A stretch of 7,595 bases of DNA from Nitrosopelagicus sp964511265 (GTDB lineage: Archaea > Thermoproteota > Nitrososphaeria > Nitrososphaerales > Nitrosopumilaceae). Under the pieces are notes generated by a model. The model was not told the DNA's origin and searched no databases. It was given only the letters and a program-made list of their open reading frames with translations. This document shows, piece by piece, positions 1 to 6,130 of this stretch (its first letter is position 1; every line of letters begins with the position of its first letter). The stretch covers positions 1-7,595 of the forward strand of contig CAZEES010000035.1 of NCBI GenBank assembly GCA_964511265.1, in the 5' to 3' direction. A program made the translations under genes and the position numbers.

Positions 1-740
1 TCTTCAAATCTAGCATAATTTTTTGTAATATCTTGTAAAGGAGTTCGTTTTCCACCTACAACTTTGAGATCAACTTGAATTTTTCCATTTTCAACAGTTA
101 TGATATTATAACTATTTTCAAAGAACCCCCTTACACGTTTAGAGGATGTTGTTCCAGCATTTGCGATTAGTAAATTACTAAAATCCCACATCCAGGGTCT
201 ATGTTTATGACCACATAACACAAGATTCACTTTTGCATTCAAAGTTGCACGAAGAACATCCCCAGCATCAATTATTGTTAATCTATCAGAACCGGTATCA
301 GGAATCCCTATCAAATGATGATGCATTGCAAGGATAGTTACTTTATCTTCAAACTTTTTCATAGTTCGTTCAAGCCACAATGTTTGTCTATAACCAACCT
401 CACCTTCATCACGATCTGGTCTAGCAGTTCCAAGAGTGACTACTACCACCTCATCATTCAGTTCATTAATTGTCTGAAATGGGAAATACTTCTTAAAATG
501 CAGATATCCGGTGTTTCGATAATCATGATTTCCACTTATGGCAATGATTTTTTTTGTATTTATTTTTGAGATTAGTTCTTTACACCCTTCATATTCTTCT
601 TTTAGACCTTCATTAGTCAGATCTCCAGTAATAATTACAGCATCAGGAGATAATTCATTTACTTCATCAACTACCTGCTCAAAAACATCGTTACGAAATT
701 GTGCTCCAAAATGTATATCAGATAATTGGACTATCTTCAT
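1..740 (-). CDS. Calcineurin-like metallophosphoesterase (3' end cut by window edge)
   Basis: This frame opens with ATG at 740 and stays open to position 1, giving about 246 residues with the C-terminus outside the window. The metallophosphoesterase signature is complete in order: D8-I-H10 near the N-terminus, G39-D40-L, G70-N71-H72-D73, H140 in an HHH triplet, and G177-H178-K-H180. In this family these residues hold a two-metal centre that hydrolyses phosphomono- or diesters. The spacing resembles small soluble cytoplasmic enzymes of the CpdA/Icc (cyclic nucleotide phosphodiesterase) type, but the substrate cannot be read from the sequence. No signal peptide or membrane segment is visible. 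The start is supported by a TATA-like element about 26 bases upstream, implying a leaderless mRNA; an ATG 10 bases further upstream is out of frame. It is transcribed in the same direction as the antiporter operon, 38 bases after it, but appears to have its own promoter. Confidence 0.92.
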   Translation of the reverse strand, partial: MKIVQLSDIHFGAQFRNDVFEQVVDEVNELSPDAVIITGDLTNEGLKEEYEGCKELISKINTKKIIAISGNHDYRNTGYLHFKKYFPFQTINELNDEVVVVTLGTARPDRDEGEVGYRQTLWLERTMKKFEDKVTILAMHHHLIGIPDTGSDRLTIIDAGDVLRATLNAKVNLVLCGHKHRPWMWDFSNLLIANAGTTSSKRVRGFFENSYNIITVENGKIQVDLKVVGGKRTPLQDITKNYARFE

Positions 741-762
741 AAAAATACATGGGTGGTAGTTG

Positions 763-768
763 ATTTAA
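763..768 (-). promoter_or_regulatory. TATA box of the metallophosphoesterase gene
   Basis: On the minus strand this reads TTAAAT, within CTTAAATC. It is centred about 26 bases before the ATG at 740, which places the expected transcription start at or next to the start codon, so the mRNA is probably leaderless. It lies in the 38-base gap after the preceding gene's stop. The assignment rests on position and AT composition only. Confidence 0.5.
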
Positions 769-778
769 GATTTTTCAA

Positions 779-1249
779 TTATTGTTTGTGTGTTTGAGTA
801 TTTTTTTGTAGACCATTTTTTATTATTTCAAATGCCTCACGAGTTCTTTCAGGTTTTGGCAACTGTATCATGAAGATTTTTTCAGGGTGACTTACAGAGG
901 CAATGGCAAGCATTGTATTTTCAGCAAGTGATTCAAAGAATTCAAGATTCTCATTTGCATTAACTAAAATTTTTTCATTTATTCCACCATGTGAAAATGT
1001 CAATAACATTTCTACAAAAACATGACCCAGACCATCTTGCAGAATATTTAGATTAGTATCTACAGACAAGGGTTTGCCTGCAACTTTATTCAATATATCA
1101 TCAAACTTTCGTCCTTCAAATCCAATACAAGGAACTTTCTTACCTTCAAAATCTTCTACAGACAAATCCTTATGAGATTTCTTTAATAGTTCATCAAGTT
1201 CATTATTTGCCAAATCATTTCCTCGATAATTTTGGAACCACGTAATCAC
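779..1249 (-). CDS. Small soluble protein of unknown function, second gene of the antiporter operon
   Basis: I do not recognise this protein. The longest frame starts with GTG at 1249 and gives 156 residues. No hydrophobic membrane segment, signal peptide, cysteine cluster or nucleotide-binding loop is seen. It looks like a mixed alpha/beta cytoplasmic protein with a hydrophobic core around residues 70-130 and a charged C-terminal helix. It follows the antiporter on the same strand. If GTG at 1249 is used, the genes overlap by 35 bases. A TTG at 1211-1213 lies one base past the antiporter stop and has a GAGG Shine-Dalgarno match 7 bases upstream, so the true protein may be 144-145 residues and translationally coupled; I lean to that start. 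No separate promoter is visible, so it is probably co-transcribed with the antiporter. A regulatory or accessory role for the antiporter is inference from position only. Confidence 0.75.
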   Translation of the reverse strand: MITWFQNYRGNDLANNELDELLKKSHKDLSVEDFEGKKVPCIGFEGRKFDDILNKVAGKPLSVDTNLNILQDGLGHVFVEMLLTFSHGGINEKILVNANENLEFFESLAENTMLAIASVSHPEKIFMIQLPKPERTREAFEIIKNGLQKNTQTHKQ

Positions 1250-2534
1250 TTGCTTTTACCAGAAATGGAGTGATAAATGCAGTTATTATAGCAATCACTC
1301 CTATTAGAGGGAACAAAAATGCACTGACAACTCCTGCATCCACACCTACTTTGATTATTACGATAGAGAATTCCCCTCTAGGGGCAGCAAGAGTAAATGC
1401 GGAACGAAGTGATTTTTCTTTTTTTTGTCTCATCATTATATTTCCAAGCATGTTTCCTCCTAATTTCATTCCAAGTGCTATTGCAATTAATGCAATTGCT
1501 AAAAAGATATAATTTTCTAGTTGACTTACGTCCATTAAAGCACCTACGGATACAAAGAAAATTGCTACAAACATGTCTTTAATCGGACTGGATAAAATTT
1601 TAGAGACTTCCGCAGATTTTGATTCTGCGACAAGTACGCCTGCAAGAAATGCACCAATTGCAACAGAGAGCCCTACAATGTTGGCTAATAATGCATAACC
1701 AAAGCATACCCCCAAGACACTCAAAAGGAGAATTTCTCGATTTTCTGCACTTGCAACTTTATCTATTAATTTTGGTATTGTACGTATTCCAACAGTAAAG
1801 GTTCCAACTATCAGAATTGTAGCAACAATTACAACAGCTAGTGCACCTTCAATTGATACAGCTCCTGCTAATGCAATTGATTCTAATGATGCAATCAAAA
1901 TGACTGCAATGACGTCTTCAACAATCAAAATTCCTAAAACCAAAATAGAAGATTCCTTTTTGATCTTCCCTGTTTCCTCTAATACTTTGACAATTATTGC
2001 AGTACTACTAATTGATAATGCTGCTGCTAAAAAGAGAGAGTCCATGAATCCTAATCCAAATATTGAACATGCATAAAATACAGCTATTAGAGTTAGGAAT
2101 AGACCAAGACTTCCTACCCCTATAGCAACTTTACCAATAGAACGTATCTTTGCAAATGGGAATTCAATACCAATTACAAACAATAGCAAAATTACTCCAA
2201 TTTCAGCAAAAACGTTTAGAGCTGCAATATCAGACAAAATCCCTACAGAACCACTAGGTTCCATATTTCCATTTTCAGTAAGAAATGGCGCCCAGAGAGG
2301 AGATAAAGGTCCAATTAACATTCCAGCAAAAAGATATCCGATGATTAGTGGCTGTCTAATTTTAAAGAATGCAAGAGTAACAATTCCTGCAAGAATCATT
2401 ATGACTGCCAAATCAGTTACAAATGTATCATGTGGCATTTGTAGCGGATTTATTTTATCAACTAGACTCCAAATTCCTCCTTCTATAGCGCTTTCACTGT
2501 CTCCAGCGCCTAACTGAAGGAAAATGTTCTGCAT
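1215..2534 (-). CDS. CPA2-family cation/proton antiporter (KefB/NapA-like membrane domain)
   Basis: A 439-residue membrane protein with about 12 hydrophobic segments from residue 40 to the C-terminus. Family hallmarks are visible: R60-Q-P followed by GYLFAGMLIGP (66-76), the FVIGIEF stretch (119-125), the SISSTAIIVKVLEE stretch (174-187), GAFLAGVLVAES (294-305), FFVSVGALMD (326-335) and RGEFS (386-390). CPA2 proteins exchange Na+ or K+ for protons across the cytoplasmic membrane. The ion-binding pair on the core helix reads E206-D207, rather than the QD usual in KefB/C or the DD of NapA. The protein ends just after the last membrane segment, so it lacks the TrkA-N/RCK nucleotide-binding domain of Kef channels. 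A polar stretch of about 35 residues precedes the first membrane helix. The ATG at 2534 is supported by a TATA-like box about 26 bases upstream, indicating a leaderless mRNA. It heads a two-gene operon with the unknown protein downstream. Na+ versus K+ specificity cannot be decided. Confidence 0.9.
   Translation of the reverse strand: MQNIFLQLGAGDSESAIEGGIWSLVDKINPLQMPHDTFVTDLAVIMILAGIVTLAFFKIRQPLIIGYLFAGMLIGPLSPLWAPFLTENGNMEPSGSVGILSDIAALNVFAEIGVILLLFVIGIEFPFAKIRSIGKVAIGVGSLGLFLTLIAVFYACSIFGLGFMDSLFLAAALSISSTAIIVKVLEETGKIKKESSILVLGILIVEDVIAVILIASLESIALAGAVSIEGALAVVIVATILIVGTFTVGIRTIPKLIDKVASAENREILLLSVLGVCFGYALLANIVGLSVAIGAFLAGVLVAESKSAEVSKILSSPIKDMFVAIFFVSVGALMDVSQLENYIFLAIALIAIALGMKLGGNMLGNIMMRQKKEKSLRSAFTLAAPRGEFSIVIIKVGVDAGVVSAFLFPLIGVIAIITAFITPFLVKASDYVVPKLSRK
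1221..1224 (-). promoter_or_regulatory. Shine-Dalgarno GAGG that may decide the start of the downstream gene
   Basis: GAGG on the minus strand sits inside the last codons of the antiporter, 7 bases before a TTG at 1211-1213 that is in frame with the unknown protein. The GTG at 1249 has no comparable purine-rich motif at a good distance. This favours re-initiation at the TTG and a shorter protein than the longest frame. Confidence 0.45.
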
Positions 2535-2557
2535 CTATGTACAGTATAATGCGTGTG

Positions 2558-2563
2558 TTAAAA
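2558..2563 (-). promoter_or_regulatory. TATA box of the antiporter operon
   Basis: On the minus strand this reads TTTTAA. Its centre is about 26-27 bases before the ATG at 2534, the normal distance from an archaeal TATA box to the transcription start. The transcript would therefore begin at the start codon. Confidence 0.5.
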
Positions 2564-2580
2564 CAATTTCAAGATACGGC

Positions 2581-2590
2581 TTTATTTTAA
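2581..2590 (+). promoter_or_regulatory. Possible TATA box for the C/D box sRNA
   Basis: TTTATTTTAA is centred about 25 bases before position 2611, where the terminal stem of the predicted sRNA begins. The spacing fits independent transcription of the RNA, but the stretch is simply AT-rich and the RNA could instead be processed from a longer transcript. Confidence 0.35.
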
Positions 2591-2609
2591 CAAAATTTTC
2601 ACTATAATA

Positions 2610-2671
2610 TCTGGGATGATGATCAGAGTGACTGATTCATGAGGAAATAAGCTCTGGGGTATCTGACCAGA
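2610..2671 (+). ncRNA. Probable C/D box sRNA (2'-O-methylation guide)
   Basis: All parts of an archaeal C/D guide RNA occur in order. Box C is a perfect ATGATGA (2616-2622). Box D' is CTGA (2632-2635). Box C' is ATGAGGA (2639-2645), one mismatch from RUGAUGA and 3 bases after D'. Box D is CTGA (2663-2666). A terminal stem TCTGG (2610-2614) pairs with CCAGA (2667-2671), directly flanking boxes C and D as needed for a kink-turn bound by L7Ae. The total of about 62 bases is typical. By the N+5 rule the D guide would direct methylation of the fifth base in target AUACCCCAGAGC (a C), and the D' guide the fifth base in UCACUCUGA (a U). The guide intervals are 9 and 17 bases rather than the usual 12 each, which is atypical and lowers confidence. 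I could not assign rRNA or tRNA targets from memory. It lies between the antiporter promoter and the microprotein promoter. Confidence 0.72.
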
Positions 2672-2696
2672 GATGGTTATTTTAGTAGAACCTTTG

Positions 2697-2704
2697 TTAT
2701 ATAT
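2697..2704 (+). promoter_or_regulatory. TATA box of the zinc-finger microprotein gene
   Basis: TTATATAT is the best TATA match in the region. Its centre is 26-27 bases before the ATG at 2727, so transcription should begin at or next to the start codon. This is strong support that the short ORF is a real leaderless gene. Confidence 0.65.
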
Positions 2705-2705
2705 G

Positions 2706-2725
2706 GTACGGTACTATACGGTATA
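2706..2725 (+). promoter_or_regulatory. Two tandem operator-like palindromes between TATA box and start
   Basis: GTACGGTAC (2706-2714) and TATACGGTATA (2715-2725) are each symmetric around a central G (positions 2710 and 2720). They share TACGGTA and their centres are exactly 10 bases apart, about one helical turn. They fill the space between the TATA box and the presumed transcription start, where a bound protein would block initiation. That they are an operator is inference; the binding protein is unknown. Confidence 0.45.
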
Positions 2726-2726
2726 C

Positions 2727-2834
2727 ATGATACAATGTGAGTATTGTAACAGAGGCTTTATTGAAAGTCAAAACGGATTAGCTGAGAAGACATTTCATCA
2801 GTTACTACACGACCCAGAGACTATTAACAAATAA
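2727..2834 (+). CDS. 35-residue zinc-finger-like microprotein
   Basis: ATG at 2727 to TAA at 2832-2834 encodes 35 residues. The N-terminal part reads MIQCEYCNRGF and the C-terminal part has FHQLLHDPE. The potential metal ligands are C4, C7, H24 and H28, i.e. C-x2-C-x16-H-x3-H. F11 and L18 sit between the pairs much as the core Phe and Leu of C2H2 fingers do, though the gap to the first His is about four residues longer than the classical C-x2-4-C-x12-H. A single zinc-binding knuckle involved in nucleic acid or protein binding is the likely fold; the target is unknown. The gene has a TATA box at the leaderless distance, an operator-like repeat before the start, and a T-tract 8 bases after the stop, so it looks like a complete transcription unit. 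The main doubt is its short length. Confidence 0.7.
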   Translation: MIQCEYCNRGFIESQNGLAEKTFHQLLHDPETINK

Positions 2835-2842
2835 TCTCCACG

Positions 2843-2854
2843 TTTTTCTTTTTT
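2843..2854 (+). terminator. T-tract terminator after the microprotein gene
   Basis: TTTTTCTTTTTT begins 8 bases after the TAA at 2834. Archaeal RNA polymerase terminates at such T-runs in the non-template strand. It separates the microprotein transcript from the coiled-coil gene, whose own TATA box follows at 2865. Confidence 0.6.
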
Positions 2855-2864
2855 CATACCGCAC

Positions 2865-2872
2865 TTTTTAAA
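2865..2872 (+). promoter_or_regulatory. TATA box of the coiled-coil protein gene
   Basis: TTTTTAAA is centred about 28 bases before the ATG at 2897. As with the neighbouring genes, this predicts a leaderless transcript. No Shine-Dalgarno sequence precedes the ATG, which agrees. Confidence 0.55.
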
Positions 2873-2896
2873 CCAGCAATGTAACTTCAGAATGTA

Positions 2897-4087
2897 ATGG
2901 TAGTAAGAAAGACTACAAAAAAACAACCTGTCAAAACAAAAAGAGATCCTAGTCCAGCACAATTATTCAATAAAGTAAACGCAGTTTCAGAATCAACTAA
3001 AGCATTATCAAAAGAAATTAAAGGAATGGCAAAGATCTTCAAAGAAAATCAAAGAGTGTTAGTTTCAATGAGTGATATGATGGAATCTTTGAATGTAACA
3101 ATGTCTCATATACAGAAACAGTCAAAACAGATAGACATAATTGAAGAAGATACACAAAGATTGTTTTCAGGATTAAATCAGGTGAGAGTACATGAAAAAT
3201 TCATTACCAAGCTGAATAAGCAAACAGAAGATATTGATAAAAAAATTAGCAAGATGCCAAAAACTGATGATGTTATGAGAACAATTTCAGAGAGCAAAGA
3301 AGCAATAAAAAATAATTCAAAAATGATTATGAAGATTGCAAATAGAGTGGACGAAGTAAAAGACAAGATGGATAAGGTTCCAACAAAAGGACAAAACGAT
3401 ATCACAGGACAAATTGAAGAACTTAGAGAGAGTATAAAATCAATAACTAGCAGGACAGGGGATATTGGAAAAGATATGTCAAATCTGAAGAATGAGATTG
3501 GAGGGTTGGTTTCTAGTCCAAAAATTTCCTCTTTGATAGGAGATGGAATGAAGACATTCAAATCAGAGATTGAAGAAAAAATATCAAATATTTCAAATAT
3601 GATAAATCGTTCAGATCAATTAGCCTCAGAATTTCACCAAAAAACAGACAAAGTTATGCATGAATTACAAGGAGTAAAAGGAGTCACAAACAAGGCTTCA
3701 GATGACAGTTCAAAAGAGGTCATGGCAATTCTGAAACTTAACGAATACCAATCAAGCATTAGGATGCAGGCTGAATCAAAATATGGAGATATCAAAGATG
3801 TTGAAAAAATGGCAACCCAAACAACTGAATTAATTAATTTGTTCGATAGACTTTCAATTGAAACAGAAGATAAAATTCCACTACCACATGAGGTTAGACG
3901 ATGGGCAGTTGGGAAGATTTTTGATTGTGCAGATAGATGGGAATTAAGATTTTCAGAAGTGTTTAGTATATTGATAGATAATTTAGGAAGAGAATTATTA
4001 AAAGAAGCAATAAGAATTCCTCAGGTCAGAGATATTTTTGGAATTCGTGCAGTAGATGAGATTAGAAATGAGTTGAATATTTCTTAG
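2897..4087 (+). CDS. Coiled-coil protein of unknown function with helical C-terminal domain
   Basis: I do not recognise a named family. The 396-residue product has a lysine-rich start (residues 4-16), then long, charged, heptad-like helices from about 20 to 290, and a more globular helical domain at about 295-394 containing W336, W348 and a conserved-looking LPHEVRRWAVGKIFD stretch (329-343). There are no membrane segments, signal peptide or nucleotide-binding motifs. Two segments of the coiled coil look alike: DKKISKMPKTDDV around 114-126 and KDKMDKVPTKGQND around 155-168, a hint of internal duplication with a period near 41 residues. The basic tail could bind nucleic acid or another acidic surface; that is inference. 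The architecture fits a scaffold, nucleoid or cytoskeletal role, but none can be claimed. The ATG at 2897 is supported by a TATA box at the leaderless distance. Its TAG overlaps the stop of the convergent glycosyltransferase gene by 4 bases. Confidence 0.88.
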   Translation: MVVRKTTKKQPVKTKRDPSPAQLFNKVNAVSESTKALSKEIKGMAKIFKENQRVLVSMSDMMESLNVTMSHIQKQSKQIDIIEEDTQRLFSGLNQVRVHEKFITKLNKQTEDIDKKISKMPKTDDVMRTISESKEAIKNNSKMIMKIANRVDEVKDKMDKVPTKGQNDITGQIEELRESIKSITSRTGDIGKDMSNLKNEIGGLVSSPKISSLIGDGMKTFKSEIEEKISNISNMINRSDQLASEFHQKTDKVMHELQGVKGVTNKASDDSSKEVMAILKLNEYQSSIRMQAESKYGDIKDVEKMATQTTELINLFDRLSIETEDKIPLPHEVRRWAVGKIFDCADRWELRFSEVFSILIDNLGRELLKEAIRIPQVRDIFGIRAVDEIRNELNIS

Positions 4088-6102
4088 ACATCCTGTGAGA
4101 CATCATATTCTTTCATTTTTTGTTTCTTTTTGTTAAGAGCCGCAAATATTCCTAAGATTGCTGCAATCCAAATAGAGCTGAATATGATATTCGAGAAACT
4201 CACATACATGTAAGGAATAGCATCAGCAAGATTTTCTTGTAAGGCTACGGCACGTGCATTAATATCCAACATGCCAGTATGATATGCAGCACTATCTACA
4301 GGTACTGCAGCAATTTTTTCTGCGCTAATTAACATTGTACTAAGATCAGATTGGATTCTTACAAAATTAGTAGAATCAGTTGGGAAGATCCACACAGGAT
4401 TTCCAGTTGCAGGTAGATTTGCTTTAATTGAATTAATGTCGGCAATGATTGATTGTGGATTTGATGTTGCCATGATTCTATCTAAAAGACCCACGGACAG
4501 ATCAAGTGGATATACATCATTTGCATAACCAGTGTATGCCATATATCCACCAATTACGATTATCGCGAATATTCCGCCGAGTGCAAGTTTATAGAAATGA
4601 TTTGCCATTTTTTCTTCCTTTGTTATTTTATGCTTTGTAGATTGTGGTCTTTTATATCTTGTATGAGAGAAACTGAGCCAGGAAATATAGAAAAATCCAA
4701 CTGCCTGTAAACCAATTATAGGCGCAAAGATTGGATTATTAGAAAATATAGCAATGAATATTCCAAGTATTCCATATACAGCAAAGAACATTTCCAAGAG
4801 CGTAGTCTTTGAGAAAGGTAAGTTGTATGCTTTATCTCTCCAATCATCATCATTCGTGATAATTCCATACTTTGGAGTTCTGAGAAATTCATTCTTTTTA
4901 CCAAATACTCCATCAAACACAGCTACAGTATTGTTCACAGACATTCCAATTGAATAAACAAGAAGATACGGCAGTGCCTTTGCTTTTGCCTTCCAATTAT
5001 TTTTGTACATTTTATGGATGACAAGAAGATATGCACCAGGTCCCATAGCAAGATATGTTGCCAGAGTTAATGCAGGTAAAAAGCTAACAATGTAAAGATT
5101 AACTTCAGATGCAAGAAGTATTGGAAGTGTAATGAATTGTATCAGCATTAGTGGGAAAACAATATGTCGTGTAAGTTGAATGAAAGCCTGTAGTTTTGCA
5201 TCAAAGGCTATTTTTCTTTTAAGTAAAATATCTCCAAGTAGTTTCACGGCACATTGTATAGATCCTTTAGCCCAACGAAATTGTTGTCTTTTTGCACCAT
5301 TCATTTGTACAGGAAGTTCTGCATCAACTACTATGTCAGGTAGAAATAGACATTTCCAACCTTTCATTTGTGCTCTATAACTAAGATCAAGATCTTCTAC
5401 AAGTGTAGCAGTATGCCAACCACCTGCATCATCAATACATTCTTTTCTCCATATACCTGCAGTACCATTGAAATTCATAAAGAGTTTGGAATTACTTTTT
5501 GCTTTTTGTTCTACCAAGAAATGAAAATCCAGATTTAATGCCTGAGCTTGTGTAAGAGCAGAGTAGTCTTCATTGATATGACCCCATCTACATTGGACAA
5601 GACCGATATTTGATTTTGTAAAATGTGGCATTGCTTTTTTCAAAAACCATTCTGGAGGAATAAAGTCTGCATCAAAGATTGCAACAAATTCACTGGTAGT
5701 AGATTTCATTGCGTGTTTTAGAGCACCAGCTTTGTATCCATTTCGTGTTCCTCTACGAACATGTGTTATGTCAAATCCTAAACTTTGGTATTTTTTTACA
5801 GTGTTCGACATGGTTGTAACAGTATCATCATCAGAATCATCTAAGACCATGATTCGCATTTTATCTTTAGGATAATCTTGTTGACATACTGCATCGACAA
5901 GTCTTGTTGCCACATACTTTTCATTATAAATTGGCAATTGAATGGTGATTGTTGGTTCACCAACCTCGATGATTGAATTAGTATCATTTCGGCGACTAGA
6001 TAAGAAAGCCAGATAATAGAAGTTACATGTATAGCCAATAATTAGAATTGCACAAAATATGAATATTTGAAATACAAATTGAGTGAACGGATTACCTTCC
6101 AA
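4084..6102 (-). CDS. Membrane GT2 glycosyltransferase, cellulose-synthase-like, with extra extracytoplasmic domain
   Basis: A 672-residue inverting GT2 enzyme that transfers sugars from nucleotide-sugars, probably building a surface polysaccharide or glycolipid; the sugar is unknown. Segment order: membrane helix at about 9-34; cytoplasmic catalytic domain at about 50-280 with D88-D-S, D144-A-D146, the T233-L-V-E-D237 acceptor/base motif and Q273-Q-F-R276-W277 (QxxRW); membrane helices from about 310 to 400; the RTPK motif (408-411) typical of this GT2 group; two further helices; then an unusual tail. In the tail a helix at about 503-524 leads into a roughly 105-residue mostly helical domain on the outer face (about 526-630), followed by a last helix (about 631-656) and a lysine-rich cytoplasmic end. 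The start is TTG at 6102: an in-frame stop lies two codons upstream and the next Met (82) is inside the catalytic domain. A TATA box at 6131-6140 predicts a leader of only about 7 bases. It is convergent with the coiled-coil gene. Confidence 0.92.
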   Translation of the reverse strand: MEGNPFTQFVFQIFIFCAILIIGYTCNFYYLAFLSSRRNDTNSIIEVGEPTITIQLPIYNEKYVATRLVDAVCQQDYPKDKMRIMVLDDSDDDTVTTMSNTVKKYQSLGFDITHVRRGTRNGYKAGALKHAMKSTTSEFVAIFDADFIPPEWFLKKAMPHFTKSNIGLVQCRWGHINEDYSALTQAQALNLDFHFLVEQKAKSNSKLFMNFNGTAGIWRKECIDDAGGWHTATLVEDLDLSYRAQMKGWKCLFLPDIVVDAELPVQMNGAKRQQFRWAKGSIQCAVKLLGDILLKRKIAFDAKLQAFIQLTRHIVFPLMLIQFITLPILLASEVNLYIVSFLPALTLATYLAMGPGAYLLVIHKMYKNNWKAKAKALPYLLVYSIGMSVNNTVAVFDGVFGKKNEFLRTPKYGIITNDDDWRDKAYNLPFSKTTLLEMFFAVYGILGIFIAIFSNNPIFAPIIGLQAVGFFYISWLSFSHTRYKRPQSTKHKITKEEKMANHFYKLALGGIFAIIVIGGYMAYTGYANDVYPLDLSVGLLDRIMATSNPQSIIADINSIKANLPATGNPVWIFPTDSTNFVRIQSDLSTMLISAEKIAAVPVDSAAYHTGMLDINARAVALQENLADAIPYMYVSFSNIIFSSIWIAAILGIFAALNKKKQKMKEYDVSQDV

Positions 6103-6130
6103 TGTCTATCACTTTGAAATTTGTATCGGT

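Noticed and set aside
315..759. Two short plus-strand reading frames (315-569 and 538-759)
   Set aside because: They lie antisense to the metallophosphoesterase, whose catalytic motifs are complete on the minus strand; no promoter or domain supports them.
1270..1582. Plus-strand frames inside the antiporter gene
   Set aside because: They are mirror frames of conserved antiporter helices and have no independent start signals.
1215..2534. Assignment of the antiporter as a KefB/KefC glutathione-gated potassium efflux protein
   Set aside because: The C-terminal RCK/TrkA-N domain is absent and the core motif is ED rather than QD, so only the broader CPA2 family is supported.
2893..2899. ATG at 2892-2894 as alternative start of the coiled-coil gene
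   Set aside because: It is in a different frame and runs directly into TAA; the in-frame ATG at 2897 fits the TATA spacing.
3178..3561. 127-codon minus-strand frame, rich in Ser, Ile and Phe
   Set aside because: It is the complement of the lysine/glutamate-rich coiled coil, which automatically gives a hydrophobic pseudo-protein.
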